A stretch of DNA of 64,000 nt from Yoonia sp. G8-12 (GCF_038443675.1 NZ_CP151762.1:1736001-1800000), one strand, 5' to 3'. Positions 1-9,648 are shown, counted from the first letter of the stretch. The notes: generated by a model not told the origin, from the sequence alone. Program-made: numbers and translations.

Positions 1-629
1 TAACCCGATTCCGACTTCGGAGATGGGAACACCCAATTTCTGCTGAGAAGGCGCAGTGGTGCCAGGATTTCATGGTGCAACTGTAGGATCAAAAGATCGA
101 AGCTTCGGCCATTCTTTGTCATCGGCAGGTGTATCAGGTCTTCGTGGATCTGCTTCCATTGCAGGGTTAACGCCGCAGTCTTGCGAAGGCCGGTAAACAT
201 GAGCAACGCGTAGAATACGCGATGGATCGGGTCAGGAAGATCATCAATCGCCCGCCGCCAGTCCTTTAGGTCATCAATGATCCGCCCGTCCGGCTTATCT
301 TCCAACCGCTCGATCGCCATCGTCGGACACTCTGCCGGATCACACGTCCTGCGGGCGTGGTTGTAGATTGCTCGCAAGTTGCGAAACACATGATTAGCAG
401 CCGATGGCGACCCTGCCATTTCTTGATGGCGACGCACCACAATCGCTTTGCTGATTTCATCAAGCGGCAGGCGCATCCAGTCCTTCAGATGGAGTTCGAG
501 CTGCGCTGCCTTCCCTGCCCCTTCGCCCATATCCACGGCAAAACCAAGAGCCGTTTGCCGTGCAGCTTATGGCGAGATAATTGCAAAGCGACCGATAAGA
601 ATGCGCTTGGTCTGACCCCCGACGTCTTT
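1..629 (-). pseudogene. Tyrosine recombinase (phage integrase) pseudogene, cut by window edge
   Basis: Reading the minus strand from 629 towards 1 in one frame gives integrase-like text: TKRILIGRFAIISP, then an in-frame TAA at 567-569, then AARQTALGFAVDMG, HLKDWMRLPLDEI, RNLRAIYNHARRT and FTGLRKTAALTLQW. The last is the conserved box with the catalytic Arg. The frame stays open to base 1, so the C-terminal catalytic part lies outside the window. A further in-frame TAG lies at 630-632. Known family role: site-specific integration or excision of an island or prophage. The nonsense codon sits inside a conserved N-terminal block of this integrase type, so I infer a decayed gene. An alternative is a shorter product starting at ATG 530, but it would lack the N-terminal arm-binding region. 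Confidence 0.7.
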
Positions 630-792
630 CTAAAAGCACCAGGTCTTGGAGCGCTGCTGCGATAGATCCTCACACTCGGAAGTATTCCGCAACATTTCGT
701 CCAATTTTTGTTGCCAGCCGTGAAGCTGAATGCGACACATCAAGCCCGAATGCGATACGTATTCCGCCCCTGCGTTTGTTGGATAGTGTGTT

Positions 793-1587
793 TTGAGTAT
801 AGGCAAACAAGATCTTAGAATCTGGATTATCAATTTGCCCAGTGCAACGACGCGCCGCAGCAACATGACTGCACGACTGGATCGGCTTGGCTTAGACTAC
901 GAAATTTTTGATGCCATTGACGGGCACAAGCGCTTTGAAGAATTCAGACCGCAAGTCGATACCAAGCGATACGAACGCGATATGGGGCAACGCCTGTTAC
1001 CGGGAAAGGTTGGCTGCTATTTTTCGCACCTTTCAGTCTGGAATGTATTGGCGGCCTCCAACGCGAAAGTTGGTCTCATCCTAGAGGATGACGTCGTTTT
1101 TCATGACGACTTCATTGTGGCGCTCGATACTGCTTTGGCGGGGGCAGATCATTGGGATCTGTTGCGCTTGAATAGCACAAGAGCCAGGTTTCCTATCGCG
1201 CAGGGATCACTCGGTAACTACCGGTTAAACGCGTATTTGGGCCGCTCTACCGGAAACGGCTGTTATCTGGTGCATCGCGATGTCGCCAAGCGTTTGCTAC
1301 CGAGGCTGGAGAATATGAAGCTCGCCTTCGAATATGAGATTGGGCAATTCTTTGAGCACAAGTATAATTTTTTGGGCCTGGAGCCCTTCCCCTCACACAT
1401 CGACGATGGCGGGCTAAGCCAGATTACCGGGCGCAATAATCAGTATCTGAGCAAAATTACCAATTGGAGGCGCATCGGGCATTTTGTCTTCAAAGCAAGC
1501 AACTACGCAAACCGCTTTTTATTCCTTTTGCGGAACAAAAGTTTGCTTGGCCATTCAGAGCAACTGATGCCGCAAGTTCGACACTAG
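793..1587 (+). CDS. Glycosyltransferase family 25 (LPS biosynthesis type)
   Basis: 264 residues. The N-terminus (IWIINLPSATTRR, about 10-22) is the typical GT25 start, followed by GCYFSH (74-79) and the acidic ILEDD motif (96-100), which in this family is expected to bind the metal and nucleotide sugar. GT25 enzymes add sugars, often galactose, to lipopolysaccharide or related surface glycans in the cytoplasm. The start used is TTG at 793, because family homology begins about ten residues later and no ATG lies close upstream. The ribosome site is weak. The gene stops one base before the ATG of the next glycosyltransferase, so the two are very likely co-translated. The acceptor and sugar donor cannot be told from sequence. 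Confidence 0.85.
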   Translation: MSIGKQDLRIWIINLPSATTRRSNMTARLDRLGLDYEIFDAIDGHKRFEEFRPQVDTKRYERDMGQRLLPGKVGCYFSHLSVWNVLAASNAKVGLILEDDVVFHDDFIVALDTALAGADHWDLLRLNSTRARFPIAQGSLGNYRLNAYLGRSTGNGCYLVHRDVAKRLLPRLENMKLAFEYEIGQFFEHKYNFLGLEPFPSHIDDGGLSQITGRNNQYLSKITNWRRIGHFVFKASNYANRFLFLLRNKSLLGHSEQLMPQVRH

Positions 1588-1588
1588 A

Positions 1589-2479
1589 ATGGTTCACACG
1601 AGGCCCACAATATCAGTAGTCATCCCGACATTCGATGATTGGGACCCCTTGGAGAAGTGTCTTGCTTGTCTTGCTGCGCAAGACCTTGATCCCGAGCTGT
1701 TTGAAATCATCATAGCCAACAACAACGCCAGCAACGTCGTGCCTGACAGTTTGATTGTTCCAGAAAACGCACGTGTCATCTGGGTAGAGAAGCCCGGATC
1801 CTATGCGGCACGGAATGCTGCGATGCAGATAGCTGGCGGGCAATTCATTTTCTTCACAGACTCGGACTGTTTGCCCAACAGCGACTGGTTAAGCGCGGGA
1901 TTGGCTGTCTTTCGTGCTCAGCCAGACATCATAAGATGTGCTGGCGCGATTGACGTTTATCCTGCAAGCGGCACGTGGAACGGCGCTTCTCTTTTTGATG
2001 CACTATTTAGTCTGCAGCAAGCCAAGTTGGTAAAAACAGGACGCGCTGCGACTGCAAATCTGGCCGTCCGGCGTTGCGCATTTGATGTTGTCGGTGCTTT
2101 TCGGGAAAGCTCATTTTCTGGCGGGGATATGGAGTGGAATGAACGGGCGCAGGCCGCCGGACTATGCTTAAAGTATGTCCCGGATATGATTGTACGTCAC
2201 CCTGCACGCGATCGACTTGCACAGCATGTCCGCAAGACGGCGCGCAAAACAGGGGCAAGCTACACCGAACAAGCGAAAGCCCGTTCGTCTCATCAGCTCG
2301 TTCCGCCTCTTGAGAATGTGTTTCCATCTGTGCGCGCGCTGTCCACAATATTTGCCGCAAAGGACGTGCCGTTCCGGCTGAGCATGGCAGTTTGGGGCGT
2401 TCATTCCTACCTGAGGTGGGTCAAACTGATTGAGGTTATCCGCCTGGGCTGGTTCAATACCAACCCGGAGCGCAGATAA
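1589..2479 (+). CDS. Glycosyltransferase family 2
   Basis: 296 residues with a GT-A fold N-terminal domain: ISVVIPTFDDW (8-18), IIANNNAS near 41, GSYAARNAA (70-78) and the DSD motif at 91-93 that binds metal and UDP-sugar. The GxYAARN signature is typical of GT2 enzymes of cell-wall and exopolysaccharide clusters. The C-terminal third (from about 200) is basic and has no clear membrane segment. It follows the GT25 gene with a one-base gap. I infer that both act on the same surface glycan, most likely LPS or a capsule because waaA lies downstream. The sugar specificity is unknown. Confidence 0.85.
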   Translation: MVHTRPTISVVIPTFDDWDPLEKCLACLAAQDLDPELFEIIIANNNASNVVPDSLIVPENARVIWVEKPGSYAARNAAMQIAGGQFIFFTDSDCLPNSDWLSAGLAVFRAQPDIIRCAGAIDVYPASGTWNGASLFDALFSLQQAKLVKTGRAATANLAVRRCAFDVVGAFRESSFSGGDMEWNERAQAAGLCLKYVPDMIVRHPARDRLAQHVRKTARKTGASYTEQAKARSSHQLVPPLENVFPSVRALSTIFAAKDVPFRLSMAVWGVHSYLRWVKLIEVIRLGWFNTNPERR

Positions 2480-2591
2480 CCCGCAACCATCAAAGGAGGC
2501 CAATTTGCGTTGGACCAACTTTGCTAACCAAGGATAAGCGCAAGGCAAGATGCAAGTCTGCTTGTCGTCATCAACAGCGTAGGAAACCGTT

Positions 2592-3635
2592 TTGGAATAT
2601 ATCATCATCATAGCAATCGGCTTGGCCATCTTGGCGATCGTTACCAACAAAGCCGCAAAACAGACGATATTTGGAAAGATCAACAAGTACCGTTTGCGCG
2701 ACAAATTTCAGCCTCTACCCGAAGTAGATAGCGGCGAAATTACAAGGACGTCTGCTGATGTTTTTACTGTTTGGGAAGAGCCAAATGTCGCAGAAACGCC
2801 GACGCTTCATATCGGCGAAAGCGGGGAAAGATACTCAACACTGACTGGGGTCAGTTGGCTGGATAACGAAACATTCATCGTCAATCATCGAAGCGGTCTC
2901 AAAATGGCTATCTTTGATTTAAAGGATCCTTCCATGCCAGTCTGGACAGGCGAGCTAGACTATCCAACTGATGATATTGCCGCGAAACGAATTGACGCCA
3001 CAACTTGGGAAGTCTGCGTCAGCGGGTGCTGGTCGGCAGTCTATGGTCGCTATCAAATCCGACGGTCGGCCACCGACATGCACGCATACGAGGCACGCCT
3101 GTTGGAAACTTTGGCGCATGCCCAACGCGATTTTTGTCATGGGGTCGACTATGATGATGAAAATCTCTGTTACAGCATTCACACTGGCAAACGACCCAGG
3201 GTCACTATTGGCGTCAAGACGTATAAACTTCCTTTTCCCTGGGGCGTGCGAGATATGTGTTTTGATCGCAAGCGCAATCGCCACATCCTCGTTGCTGTGT
3301 CCGCGAACCCCAAAAAAACGGCCTATGGCAATGTCGTAACGTCTTTGTGGACGTTGTCGAAAGGGGCGACCAAATGGGAATGCCTAAGCTGTTTCAATAA
3401 TTTTCACTCTGACGCGCTGGATGTTTGTGGCGACCATATCTGGCTGCCGGACCAGCTCAACGATCACCTCGTTGCGGTTGATGCCGAAACAGGTAAGGCC
3501 GTAAAACGATACTCCGGAGATAGTCTGAGCTTTCCACACGGACTAGGGATTTCTCCGGATGGGATGATTGCGGTGACAAATTACGGCACAAGCAGCGTTA
3601 CAATCGTCGATGCGGCACGACTGCTAGACCGCTAG
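2592..3635 (+). CDS. Membrane-anchored beta-propeller-like protein of unknown function
   Basis: 347 residues. Residues 2-20 (EYIIIIAIGLAILAIV) form one hydrophobic segment, so the protein is probably anchored with its bulk outside the cytoplasm. The rest shows repeated short beta-type units, such as SWLDNETFIVNHRSG, DHIWLPDQLNDHLVAVD and GLGISPDGMIAVTNYG, resembling NHL or six-bladed propeller repeats. No catalytic motif is evident. The start is TTG at 2592 after a TAGGAAA purine run. It lies 112 bases after the GT2 gene on the same strand, so it may belong to the same glycan locus. A role as a lectin-like or hydrolase-like propeller is possible but not supported by any residue I can name. 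Confidence 0.6.
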   Translation: MEYIIIIAIGLAILAIVTNKAAKQTIFGKINKYRLRDKFQPLPEVDSGEITRTSADVFTVWEEPNVAETPTLHIGESGERYSTLTGVSWLDNETFIVNHRSGLKMAIFDLKDPSMPVWTGELDYPTDDIAAKRIDATTWEVCVSGCWSAVYGRYQIRRSATDMHAYEARLLETLAHAQRDFCHGVDYDDENLCYSIHTGKRPRVTIGVKTYKLPFPWGVRDMCFDRKRNRHILVAVSANPKKTAYGNVVTSLWTLSKGATKWECLSCFNNFHSDALDVCGDHIWLPDQLNDHLVAVDAETGKAVKRYSGDSLSFPHGLGISPDGMIAVTNYGTSSVTIVDAARLLDR

Positions 3636-3885
3636 CTGCCCAGCTTGAAGAGTCGAGTTTTGCCTAGCGGGCTGTCAGCCTGGCGTTTTGGCACGCGCGT
3701 CGTCCGGTCTCGCGGATCAAAATTGCCGCCTGGAATGTGCCAGCTACTCGGCGCGCTTCTATCAAGGGCGTTGGCCAAAATAGTTTCCTCTCCTCTGCAA
3801 AACGCATAGAACATAGATGCGGGGCCAGAGGGGCGTTTTGCGGCGCATGACCTGATCGGCGTGTCATCGAAGGAACCAAGCGCGC

Positions 3886-5013
3886 GTGAACGAAGACAAC
3901 AAATCCTTAGCATCAGACGGCCTAATCATTGCATCCGCCAAAGAGGCTGGAATTTCTGATAGCGACATTTGCGCGTTCTACGCTGCTCAATGGACCCGAC
4001 CGATTGCCTTGGTCCGCGAAGAATTTGCACAGTGGCAATTTCGCAGCGCACCTGCATCACAGGGCCATAACCACAGCATTGTCGCGCTGGAAAACGCAAA
4101 AATTATTGCCGTGATGGGCGTGACGCCCAATGACTTCGTTTTGCGTGGCGACCGGCGGAGGGGTGCAGAGCTAACAACTTGGGTTGTGGCACCGCAGACG
4201 CGCGGCAAAGGGGTTGGCAAAAAGATCCTTGCGGCATTGCAAGACCGCTACGACGTCCTGACCGGGGCTGGTATCACCGCCGCCGCGATCCCGCTTTATC
4301 TGGCTGCCGGGTTTACCTTTTTGAAACATATGCCACGGTTCTTTCACATCGCGGACTTTGACAACATCAAGCGGTTCGTCACCGCATCCGACAGCGCCTT
4401 GCGCATCACCGCCAATCGTCAAGCCAAGGCACCAGAAGCGGAGTGGCGCACGCAACCAGTGGCGGCAACAAATCTTGCCCAATGCGCGCAAACTTTGGCG
4501 TCAGATGGGCATTTCGCCCGTGATGCCGCGCGCTTGGCGTGGCGATACGATCAGCATCCCGCATTTCAGTACGAAGCTTTTCTTGTCCATGACGCGCATA
4601 CCCCAGGACGGGGTGCTGGTGTTATTCTGCGGGCGGATATGGTGTTGGACACACCTATCCTCCATGTGGTCGATCTCTTTGGTGATCCCCAAGACATCGG
4701 CGCGGCGCTCAATTTTCTTGAGGCCGAAGCGCGCGTACGTGGCGCCGCGTTCGTTGACATCAGCCTGACCTTGGGTGCGACCTCGGCACTTTTGCGCGCA
4801 CGCGGCTGGAGCTCGGCTGTGGATGATCCGTTGGTTGCGCTGCCGTCACTTTTTTATCCGGTCGAATTGCGCGATCCACCCACGACATCTGTGATGGTCT
4901 GGGGCCGTCATGATCAGAACAGGCTCTTTGATCTGTCCCGCTTGCATATCACACGCGGCGACATGGATTTGGATCGCCCCACCCTTTCCTGGTACGAGGG
5001 GAACGGGCTTTGA
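3886..5013 (+). CDS. GNAT-family N-acetyltransferase
   Basis: 375 residues. Residues about 15-160 form a GNAT domain with the acetyl-CoA-binding signature RGKGVGKKIL (106-115), preceded by the beta-strand ELTTWVVAP. The second half (about 190-375) looks like a second, degenerate acyltransferase-like domain without that signature. GNAT enzymes of glycan clusters commonly acetylate amino sugars. Here the partner is the overlapping NodB-type deacetylase downstream. The GTG start at 3886 is chosen because the frame opens there. Its stop TGA (5011-5013) overlaps the TTG start of the deacetylase, suggesting translational coupling. The acceptor is unknown. Confidence 0.75.
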   Translation: MNEDNKSLASDGLIIASAKEAGISDSDICAFYAAQWTRPIALVREEFAQWQFRSAPASQGHNHSIVALENAKIIAVMGVTPNDFVLRGDRRRGAELTTWVVAPQTRGKGVGKKILAALQDRYDVLTGAGITAAAIPLYLAAGFTFLKHMPRFFHIADFDNIKRFVTASDSALRITANRQAKAPEAEWRTQPVAATNLAQCAQTLASDGHFARDAARLAWRYDQHPAFQYEAFLVHDAHTPGRGAGVILRADMVLDTPILHVVDLFGDPQDIGAALNFLEAEARVRGAAFVDISLTLGATSALLRARGWSSAVDDPLVALPSLFYPVELRDPPTTSVMVWGRHDQNRLFDLSRLHITRGDMDLDRPTLSWYEGNGL

Positions 5014-5992
5014 GTGCCGCTGCCCCGCTTTTGACAACAGTCATGTACCATTACGTGCGCCCTGTTGCGGATAGCGCCTTTCCGCATCTCAAGGCGCTTG
5101 AGTACACAGATTTCTTGGGCCAGTTGGACCACCTCCAAGCGCATTATGACATGATTGCGCCGTCTGATCTGGCCGATCCGCTGGCCGGTGGCACGCCACT
5201 ACCCAAGCGTCCGTGTTTGCTGACATTTGATGATGGTTACGCGGATCATTACCGTTTTGTGTTCCCCGCACTGAAAGCGCGCGGTCTTGCGGGGCTTTTT
5301 TCGCGCCAAAGTCGTCCTGCATTGATCGCGACATGCTCGAGGTCAACCGTATCCAATTTGTGCTGGCGAACCACCCTACCCCTGACAGGCTTGCCGATGA
5401 GCTTGACGCTATGCTGGCGGCGGACGGACGGTGCAATCCCGTGGACCTGCGCCGCGCACATTTCACCCCCAACAGATATGACAGCGCCAGCGTTGCCTAT
5501 ACCAAGCGACTTTTGCAGCATGCTCTTCCAACCGAGCTGCGCTCAGAGTTAACGCGCGCACTTTTCCGCCTCCATGTGGATCACGACGAAAAGAGCTTTG
5601 CCAATGATCTTTATCTCACGCCCGATCAGGCCAGCGAAATGCTGGCTGGGGGAATGGCGTTTGGCGGCCATGGCGATTTGCATTTGTGGCACGACCAAGC
5701 ATCGCCAGAGCAACTCGCCCGAGAAGTTGCGGGATCAGCCGACACGATGAACGCGATTGGCGCGCCGGTCAGCGGCGGTGCCTACTGCTATCCTTTTGGC
5801 GGACAGAATGACGCCGTAAGGGACGCGGTCCGCGCGGCAGGATTTTCCGTTGGATTTACGGTTGTCCCCGCGCTTTGGTCATCCAGTGCCGATCATCTGC
5901 AAATTTCGCGATTGGATACCAACGATTTGCCGCACAAGTCCGACCCGCGGTGTCCTTGGCTGGCGCAGGTCGCGGACCAAGAGGTACGTTAG
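5010..5992 (+). pseudogene. NodB-type polysaccharide deacetylase, broken by a -1 frameshift
   Basis: Two overlapping frames together give one protein of about 327 residues. The first frame has VMYHYVRP and the metal-binding LTFDDGYADHY motif, then loses homology after GLAGLF. The second frame carries the rest, including FGGHGDLHLW and GAYCYPFGG. Restoring one T in the T6 run at about 5296-5301 joins them as GLFFAPKSSCIDRDMLEVN. NodB-family enzymes remove N- or O-acetyl groups from polysaccharides, usually in the periplasm, though no signal peptide is visible here. The gene overlaps the upstream GNAT gene. It may be a true pseudogene, a sequencing or assembly error, or slippage. The downstream frame could also start alone at ATG 5333. 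Confidence 0.75.
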
Positions 5993-6085
5993 GCCCAACC
6001 GATTTTGGGTTGCTGGCTGCGCGTTGATCGGCTTATTGCGGATATAGCGCCGGTGTTGAGCGTTAAATGGGAAACCGTCGAGAAA

Positions 6086-7408
6086 ATGAAACTCTCGCTA
6101 TTTATGGTCTTTTACCGCGTGCTTTGGGCGGTGCTTTTGCCTTTTGTCCTGCTTTATCTTTGGCGGCGGGCGCGGCGCGATCGTGATTACACGGGGCAGC
6201 TTGGCGAACGGTTTGGCTTCTATGCTGCGACTTTGCCGCAAGATGCGATTTGGTTTCATGCCGTCAGCATCGGCGAGACACGGTCCGCGATTGCGCTGAT
6301 AAAACTGGTTCTCGCGCGCGGTGACAAGGTGGTTCTGACCCATTTCACACCTGCCGCGCGCCGCGATTCATCGCGCCAATTCGCCGCCGAGATCGCCGCG
6401 GGGCAATTGGCGGTGGTCTGGGCGCCTTTTGATATGCAGTGGTGTTACCGGCGGTTCTTTCGTGCGTGCAGGCCACGGATCGGCCTGCCCCTTGAGGTCG
6501 AAGTCTGGCCCGCCATGATTTATGCGGCACGGGCGGCCGGTGTGCCGCTTTACATGTGCAACGCGCAATATGCCTCGCGCCCGTTTGAGCGTGACCGCAA
6601 ATGGCTGCCATTCCGGCGGTGGTGTATCGGCGCTTTTGCCGGTGCCTTTGTGAAATCCCAGGATCAGGCCGACCGGTTCGCAACTGTCGGCCTCAGCAAC
6701 ATCACCGTGACCGGTGAATTGCGCTTTGATCAGCCAGTACCGCCCGCGTTAACGATTGCCGCCGAAAACCTGCGTCCTGTTATCGCGCCCGAGCGAGAGG
6801 TTCTCGCGATTGCCAGCGGCGTTGAGGGTGAAGAGGACCTTTATATCAACGTACTGTCGCAATTGATAACGGATTGCCGTGCCGCAGGGAAAGCGGCCCC
6901 TCTTGTCATCTATGTGCCCCGCGCGCCCGAAAGGTTTGATGCGGTCGCGGACAAACTCACGGCCGCAGGGCTATCGGTGTATCGTCGCAGCGAAGTGCTT
7001 GATGATGCGTTGCTACCTGTCACCACGTTTGAGCACGTCGATGTTTTGCTCGGCGATAGCCTTGGCGAGATGTTTTTCTACCTTGCGCTCGCGGACCGCG
7101 TGATTGTCGGCGGCGGCTTTACCCCGCGCGGCGCGCACAACATCATCGAACCGCTTTTGTTAAAGAAACCTGTCCTGACCGGACCTTGGGTTTGGACAAT
7201 TGAATTTCCCTTCACAGAAGCGGCGACTGCCGGGATCGCGGTAAGCGTTCGCGATCAAAGCGCGCTTTTGGCTGCACTGAAACGCCCACCCGAGGATCAA
7301 TCGGCACAGATTGACGCCTTCCTTGCCCAGCATATCGGTGCCAGTGACCGGACATTGGATCAGATAGACACAGTGATTGGCGCCACGCCAAAGCCGCGCC
7401 GAGCGTAA
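6086..7408 (+). CDS. waaA: 3-deoxy-D-manno-octulosonic acid (Kdo) transferase
   Basis: 440 residues from ATG 6086. An in-frame start at 6005 would add 27 residues with no family similarity. A hydrophobic anchor (about 5-25) is followed by QLGERFGF, IWFHAVSIGET (catalytic-domain start), LPLEVEVWPAMI (family motif E-x-E-x-WP) and, near the end, GGGFTPRGAHNIIEP, which matches the conserved nucleotide-sugar-binding C-terminal motif. The enzyme moves Kdo from CMP-Kdo to the lipid A precursor on the inner face of the inner membrane. It ends the plus-strand glycan block. Homology to WaaA is clear; whether it adds one or more Kdo units cannot be read from sequence. Confidence 0.9.
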   Translation: MKLSLFMVFYRVLWAVLLPFVLLYLWRRARRDRDYTGQLGERFGFYAATLPQDAIWFHAVSIGETRSAIALIKLVLARGDKVVLTHFTPAARRDSSRQFAAEIAAGQLAVVWAPFDMQWCYRRFFRACRPRIGLPLEVEVWPAMIYAARAAGVPLYMCNAQYASRPFERDRKWLPFRRWCIGAFAGAFVKSQDQADRFATVGLSNITVTGELRFDQPVPPALTIAAENLRPVIAPEREVLAIASGVEGEEDLYINVLSQLITDCRAAGKAAPLVIYVPRAPERFDAVADKLTAAGLSVYRRSEVLDDALLPVTTFEHVDVLLGDSLGEMFFYLALADRVIVGGGFTPRGAHNIIEPLLLKKPVLTGPWVWTIEFPFTEAATAGIAVSVRDQSALLAALKRPPEDQSAQIDAFLAQHIGASDRTLDQIDTVIGATPKPRRA

Positions 7409-7987
7409 TCGTGAGCAATTGTGACGCGCGGTGTTGGAAACAGCACGAAAAATGCGTCTCCGAAGGTTTTGGAGGCTAATTCTTAGCCTTTTTCTAACTG
7501 TTCGCAGGAAAGATGCCCCTGCAATCGTGCGACAAGTCCACGTTTGTGGACACAAAGCACACGGTGCCCGCTGCAACACAATCCCCCCGAAAGATCGGGC
7601 AACATGCACCACTCAGCGCACTTCCGGTCCCTCTGGCAGCTTTTGGATACAATCAGCATAAACCGCTGTTAATTGTATCTATTTTGACGCACGGCAGTTT
7701 GGCAAATCGCATCAACGTAGCCAAAGTGGCCGACAATAACAGCCCAATTCCCCCGGCACAAAACGAAATAGGTCACCCCTTCACCGCATGAGACAGACCG
7801 TGACAAACGGGAAACCCCGTTAACACAGGCTTAAAAAGACTAACAAAGAAACACGTTTTGGACACAAATTGATCCAAATCACCTGTTTGTTTCTTCATCA
7901 GATGAAGGACACGAGAAGGGTGCGCCCGTACATCAGTGTGGCTTTGGCTTTAAGGGCTGAGCCTGGTGAAGGAATTTGAGAGGAGAA
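7409..7987 (+). other. Intergenic region, 579 bases, no supported gene
   Basis: Short frames here have no family similarity and do not look coding. The last 150 bases are AT-rich and presumably hold the promoter of the substrate-binding/OmpA gene, which has a clear AGGAGA ribosome site. I see no confident Pho box. Confidence 0.5.
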
Positions 7988-9592
7988 ATGGCATTGGCTT
8001 ACGATCTAAAAAACCAACTTAAGACCTCGGCGGCGGCTGTCGCTTTGGTATCGGGACTAATGGTCCCCGTCGCAGGTGCGGCAGACCAGATTAGCCTGAA
8101 GTCAACAGACGGCACGATCGATCTGGTCGGTGAGTTTGTTGAATTTTCGAACGACACTTACATTGTTCGGACATCACTTGGTGATCTGCGGATCTCTGCA
8201 AGAAGTGTAATCTGTGAGGGCGACGCCTGCCCGACATTTGAAGATGTCACCGCAGATGTTGCCATCGTCGGTGCAGACTCTGTCGGGCTTGGTATGATGC
8301 CTCTATTGATGACAGGCTTTGCCGCATCACTGGACGCAGAAGCCGAGATTTCCAACCCCGAAGCGGGTCAATCACTGGCATCATTGATTGATGACGGCGG
8401 CTTTGGTGAAGAGATCGGGACATTCCTTGTCTCATCCACAAACGACGACAACGCCTTTGAAGCGCTGCTTGATCGCAGCGCGATGATCGGCATGACTTCG
8501 CGCCGTATTACACAAGACGAAGCGCGCGCTTTACGGGCTGACGGTGCCGGCAGCATGGTAAGCCCCGGTCAGGAGCGTATCATCGCGGTGGACAGCATGG
8601 TTGTTGCAACGCACGCTTCAAACCCGGTTCAGACGCTGACACAGGCGCAACTTCAGGGCATTTTCTCGGGTCAGATTACAAACTGGTCGCAAGTCGGTGG
8701 TCCCAACAAGCGCATCACAGTCATCGCACAGGACGACGATTCTGCCAGCTATGACTATTTCATGTCATATCTTTTTGGCGAAGAGCTCCCAAGCTTCCAG
8801 CCACAGGCTATCTCGGCCGATGACCAGACCGTTTCAAACGTTCTGTTCCACGACACAAATGCGATCGGCTATCTGGGCTATGCGTTCCAGCGCGGGGCAA
8901 AGCCGGTGACCTTGGTAAACGAATGCGGCATCGCAAATACGCCAGACGCGTTTTCTGCCAAGACGGAAGAATACGAGCTTGGCCGTCGTATGTACCTGTA
9001 CAACCGTGCAGACAACGTTGATGCGAAAGCACAACAGTTCCTCGACTATGCGATCTCGAACGAGGCCGACAGCGTTATCGGTAAATCAGGCTTTATTGAC
9101 CTGGGCATCCTGCGCCGCAGCCAGGACGACGGCGATGCACGTCGCGCCGCACTCACCGCAGAAGTTGCCCGCTACGACGTTGGTTTCGAAGGTGAAGTGA
9201 TGAGCGACATGTTGGAGACGATGGACCAGTATGACCGTTTGTCGACCACTTTCCGTTTCCGCACAGGGTCTTCGCGCATTGATGAGCGCGGCAGATTGGA
9301 TATGGAGCGTCTGATTGCATATCTTGAAGATGCACCACAGGGCACTTCATTGACGTTTGTCGGCTTTACTGACGATGTTGGCGCCTTCGAAGGCAACCGC
9401 CAACTGGCCATCCAGCGCGCAGAAGCGGTATTGGAAGAAGTTCGCGCCGTTGCAGATGATCGCCTCAGCAACGTCACGATGGCAACCACAGGCTTTGGTG
9501 AAGTGGCACCTTCCGCGTGTAACGTGAGCGAGCGTGGCCGTGCCATCAACCGTCGCGTTGAAGTGTGGGTCTCCAAGACACAAGAAAGCTAA
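7988..9592 (+). CDS. PstS-like substrate-binding protein fused to an OmpA C-terminal domain
   Basis: 534 residues. ATG 7988 follows AGGAGAA at 7981, so the upstream TTG is not used. Residues 1-33 form a signal peptide ending in VPVAGA. A phosphate-binding-protein-like domain (about 90-380) includes VDSMVVATHASNPV, LQGIFSGQITNWSQVGG and DTNAIGYLGYAF, typical of the PBP_like/PstS group. Residues about 410-534 form an OmpA/MotB-type peptidoglycan-binding domain with FRTGSSRID, TFVGFTDDVG, NRQLAIQRAEAV and RAINRRVEVWV. I infer a periplasmic ligand-binding protein tethered to peptidoglycan. No transporter genes lie beside it. The ligand may be phosphate or another anion; this is not shown. A hairpin terminator follows. 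Confidence 0.85.
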   Translation: MALAYDLKNQLKTSAAAVALVSGLMVPVAGAADQISLKSTDGTIDLVGEFVEFSNDTYIVRTSLGDLRISARSVICEGDACPTFEDVTADVAIVGADSVGLGMMPLLMTGFAASLDAEAEISNPEAGQSLASLIDDGGFGEEIGTFLVSSTNDDNAFEALLDRSAMIGMTSRRITQDEARALRADGAGSMVSPGQERIIAVDSMVVATHASNPVQTLTQAQLQGIFSGQITNWSQVGGPNKRITVIAQDDDSASYDYFMSYLFGEELPSFQPQAISADDQTVSNVLFHDTNAIGYLGYAFQRGAKPVTLVNECGIANTPDAFSAKTEEYELGRRMYLYNRADNVDAKAQQFLDYAISNEADSVIGKSGFIDLGILRRSQDDGDARRAALTAEVARYDVGFEGEVMSDMLETMDQYDRLSTTFRFRTGSSRIDERGRLDMERLIAYLEDAPQGTSLTFVGFTDDVGAFEGNRQLAIQRAEAVLEEVRAVADDRLSNVTMATTGFGEVAPSACNVSERGRAINRRVEVWVSKTQES

Positions 9593-9648
9593 GATATCAT
9601 CAGCGACACTGGCGTCTTGAGCCCGTATCGCTGAATAGCAAAACGCAA

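Noticed and set aside
1..60. Start of the window looked at first glance like the 3' end of a 5S rRNA gene.
   Set aside because: Reverse reading gives a continuous integrase frame through these bases, and no 5S arms can be paired.
3636..3885. A 93-residue minus-strand frame at 3632-3913 between two glycan genes.
   Set aside because: No family similarity, no ribosome site, and it overlaps the start of the GNAT gene; the 250 bases are better described as a gap.
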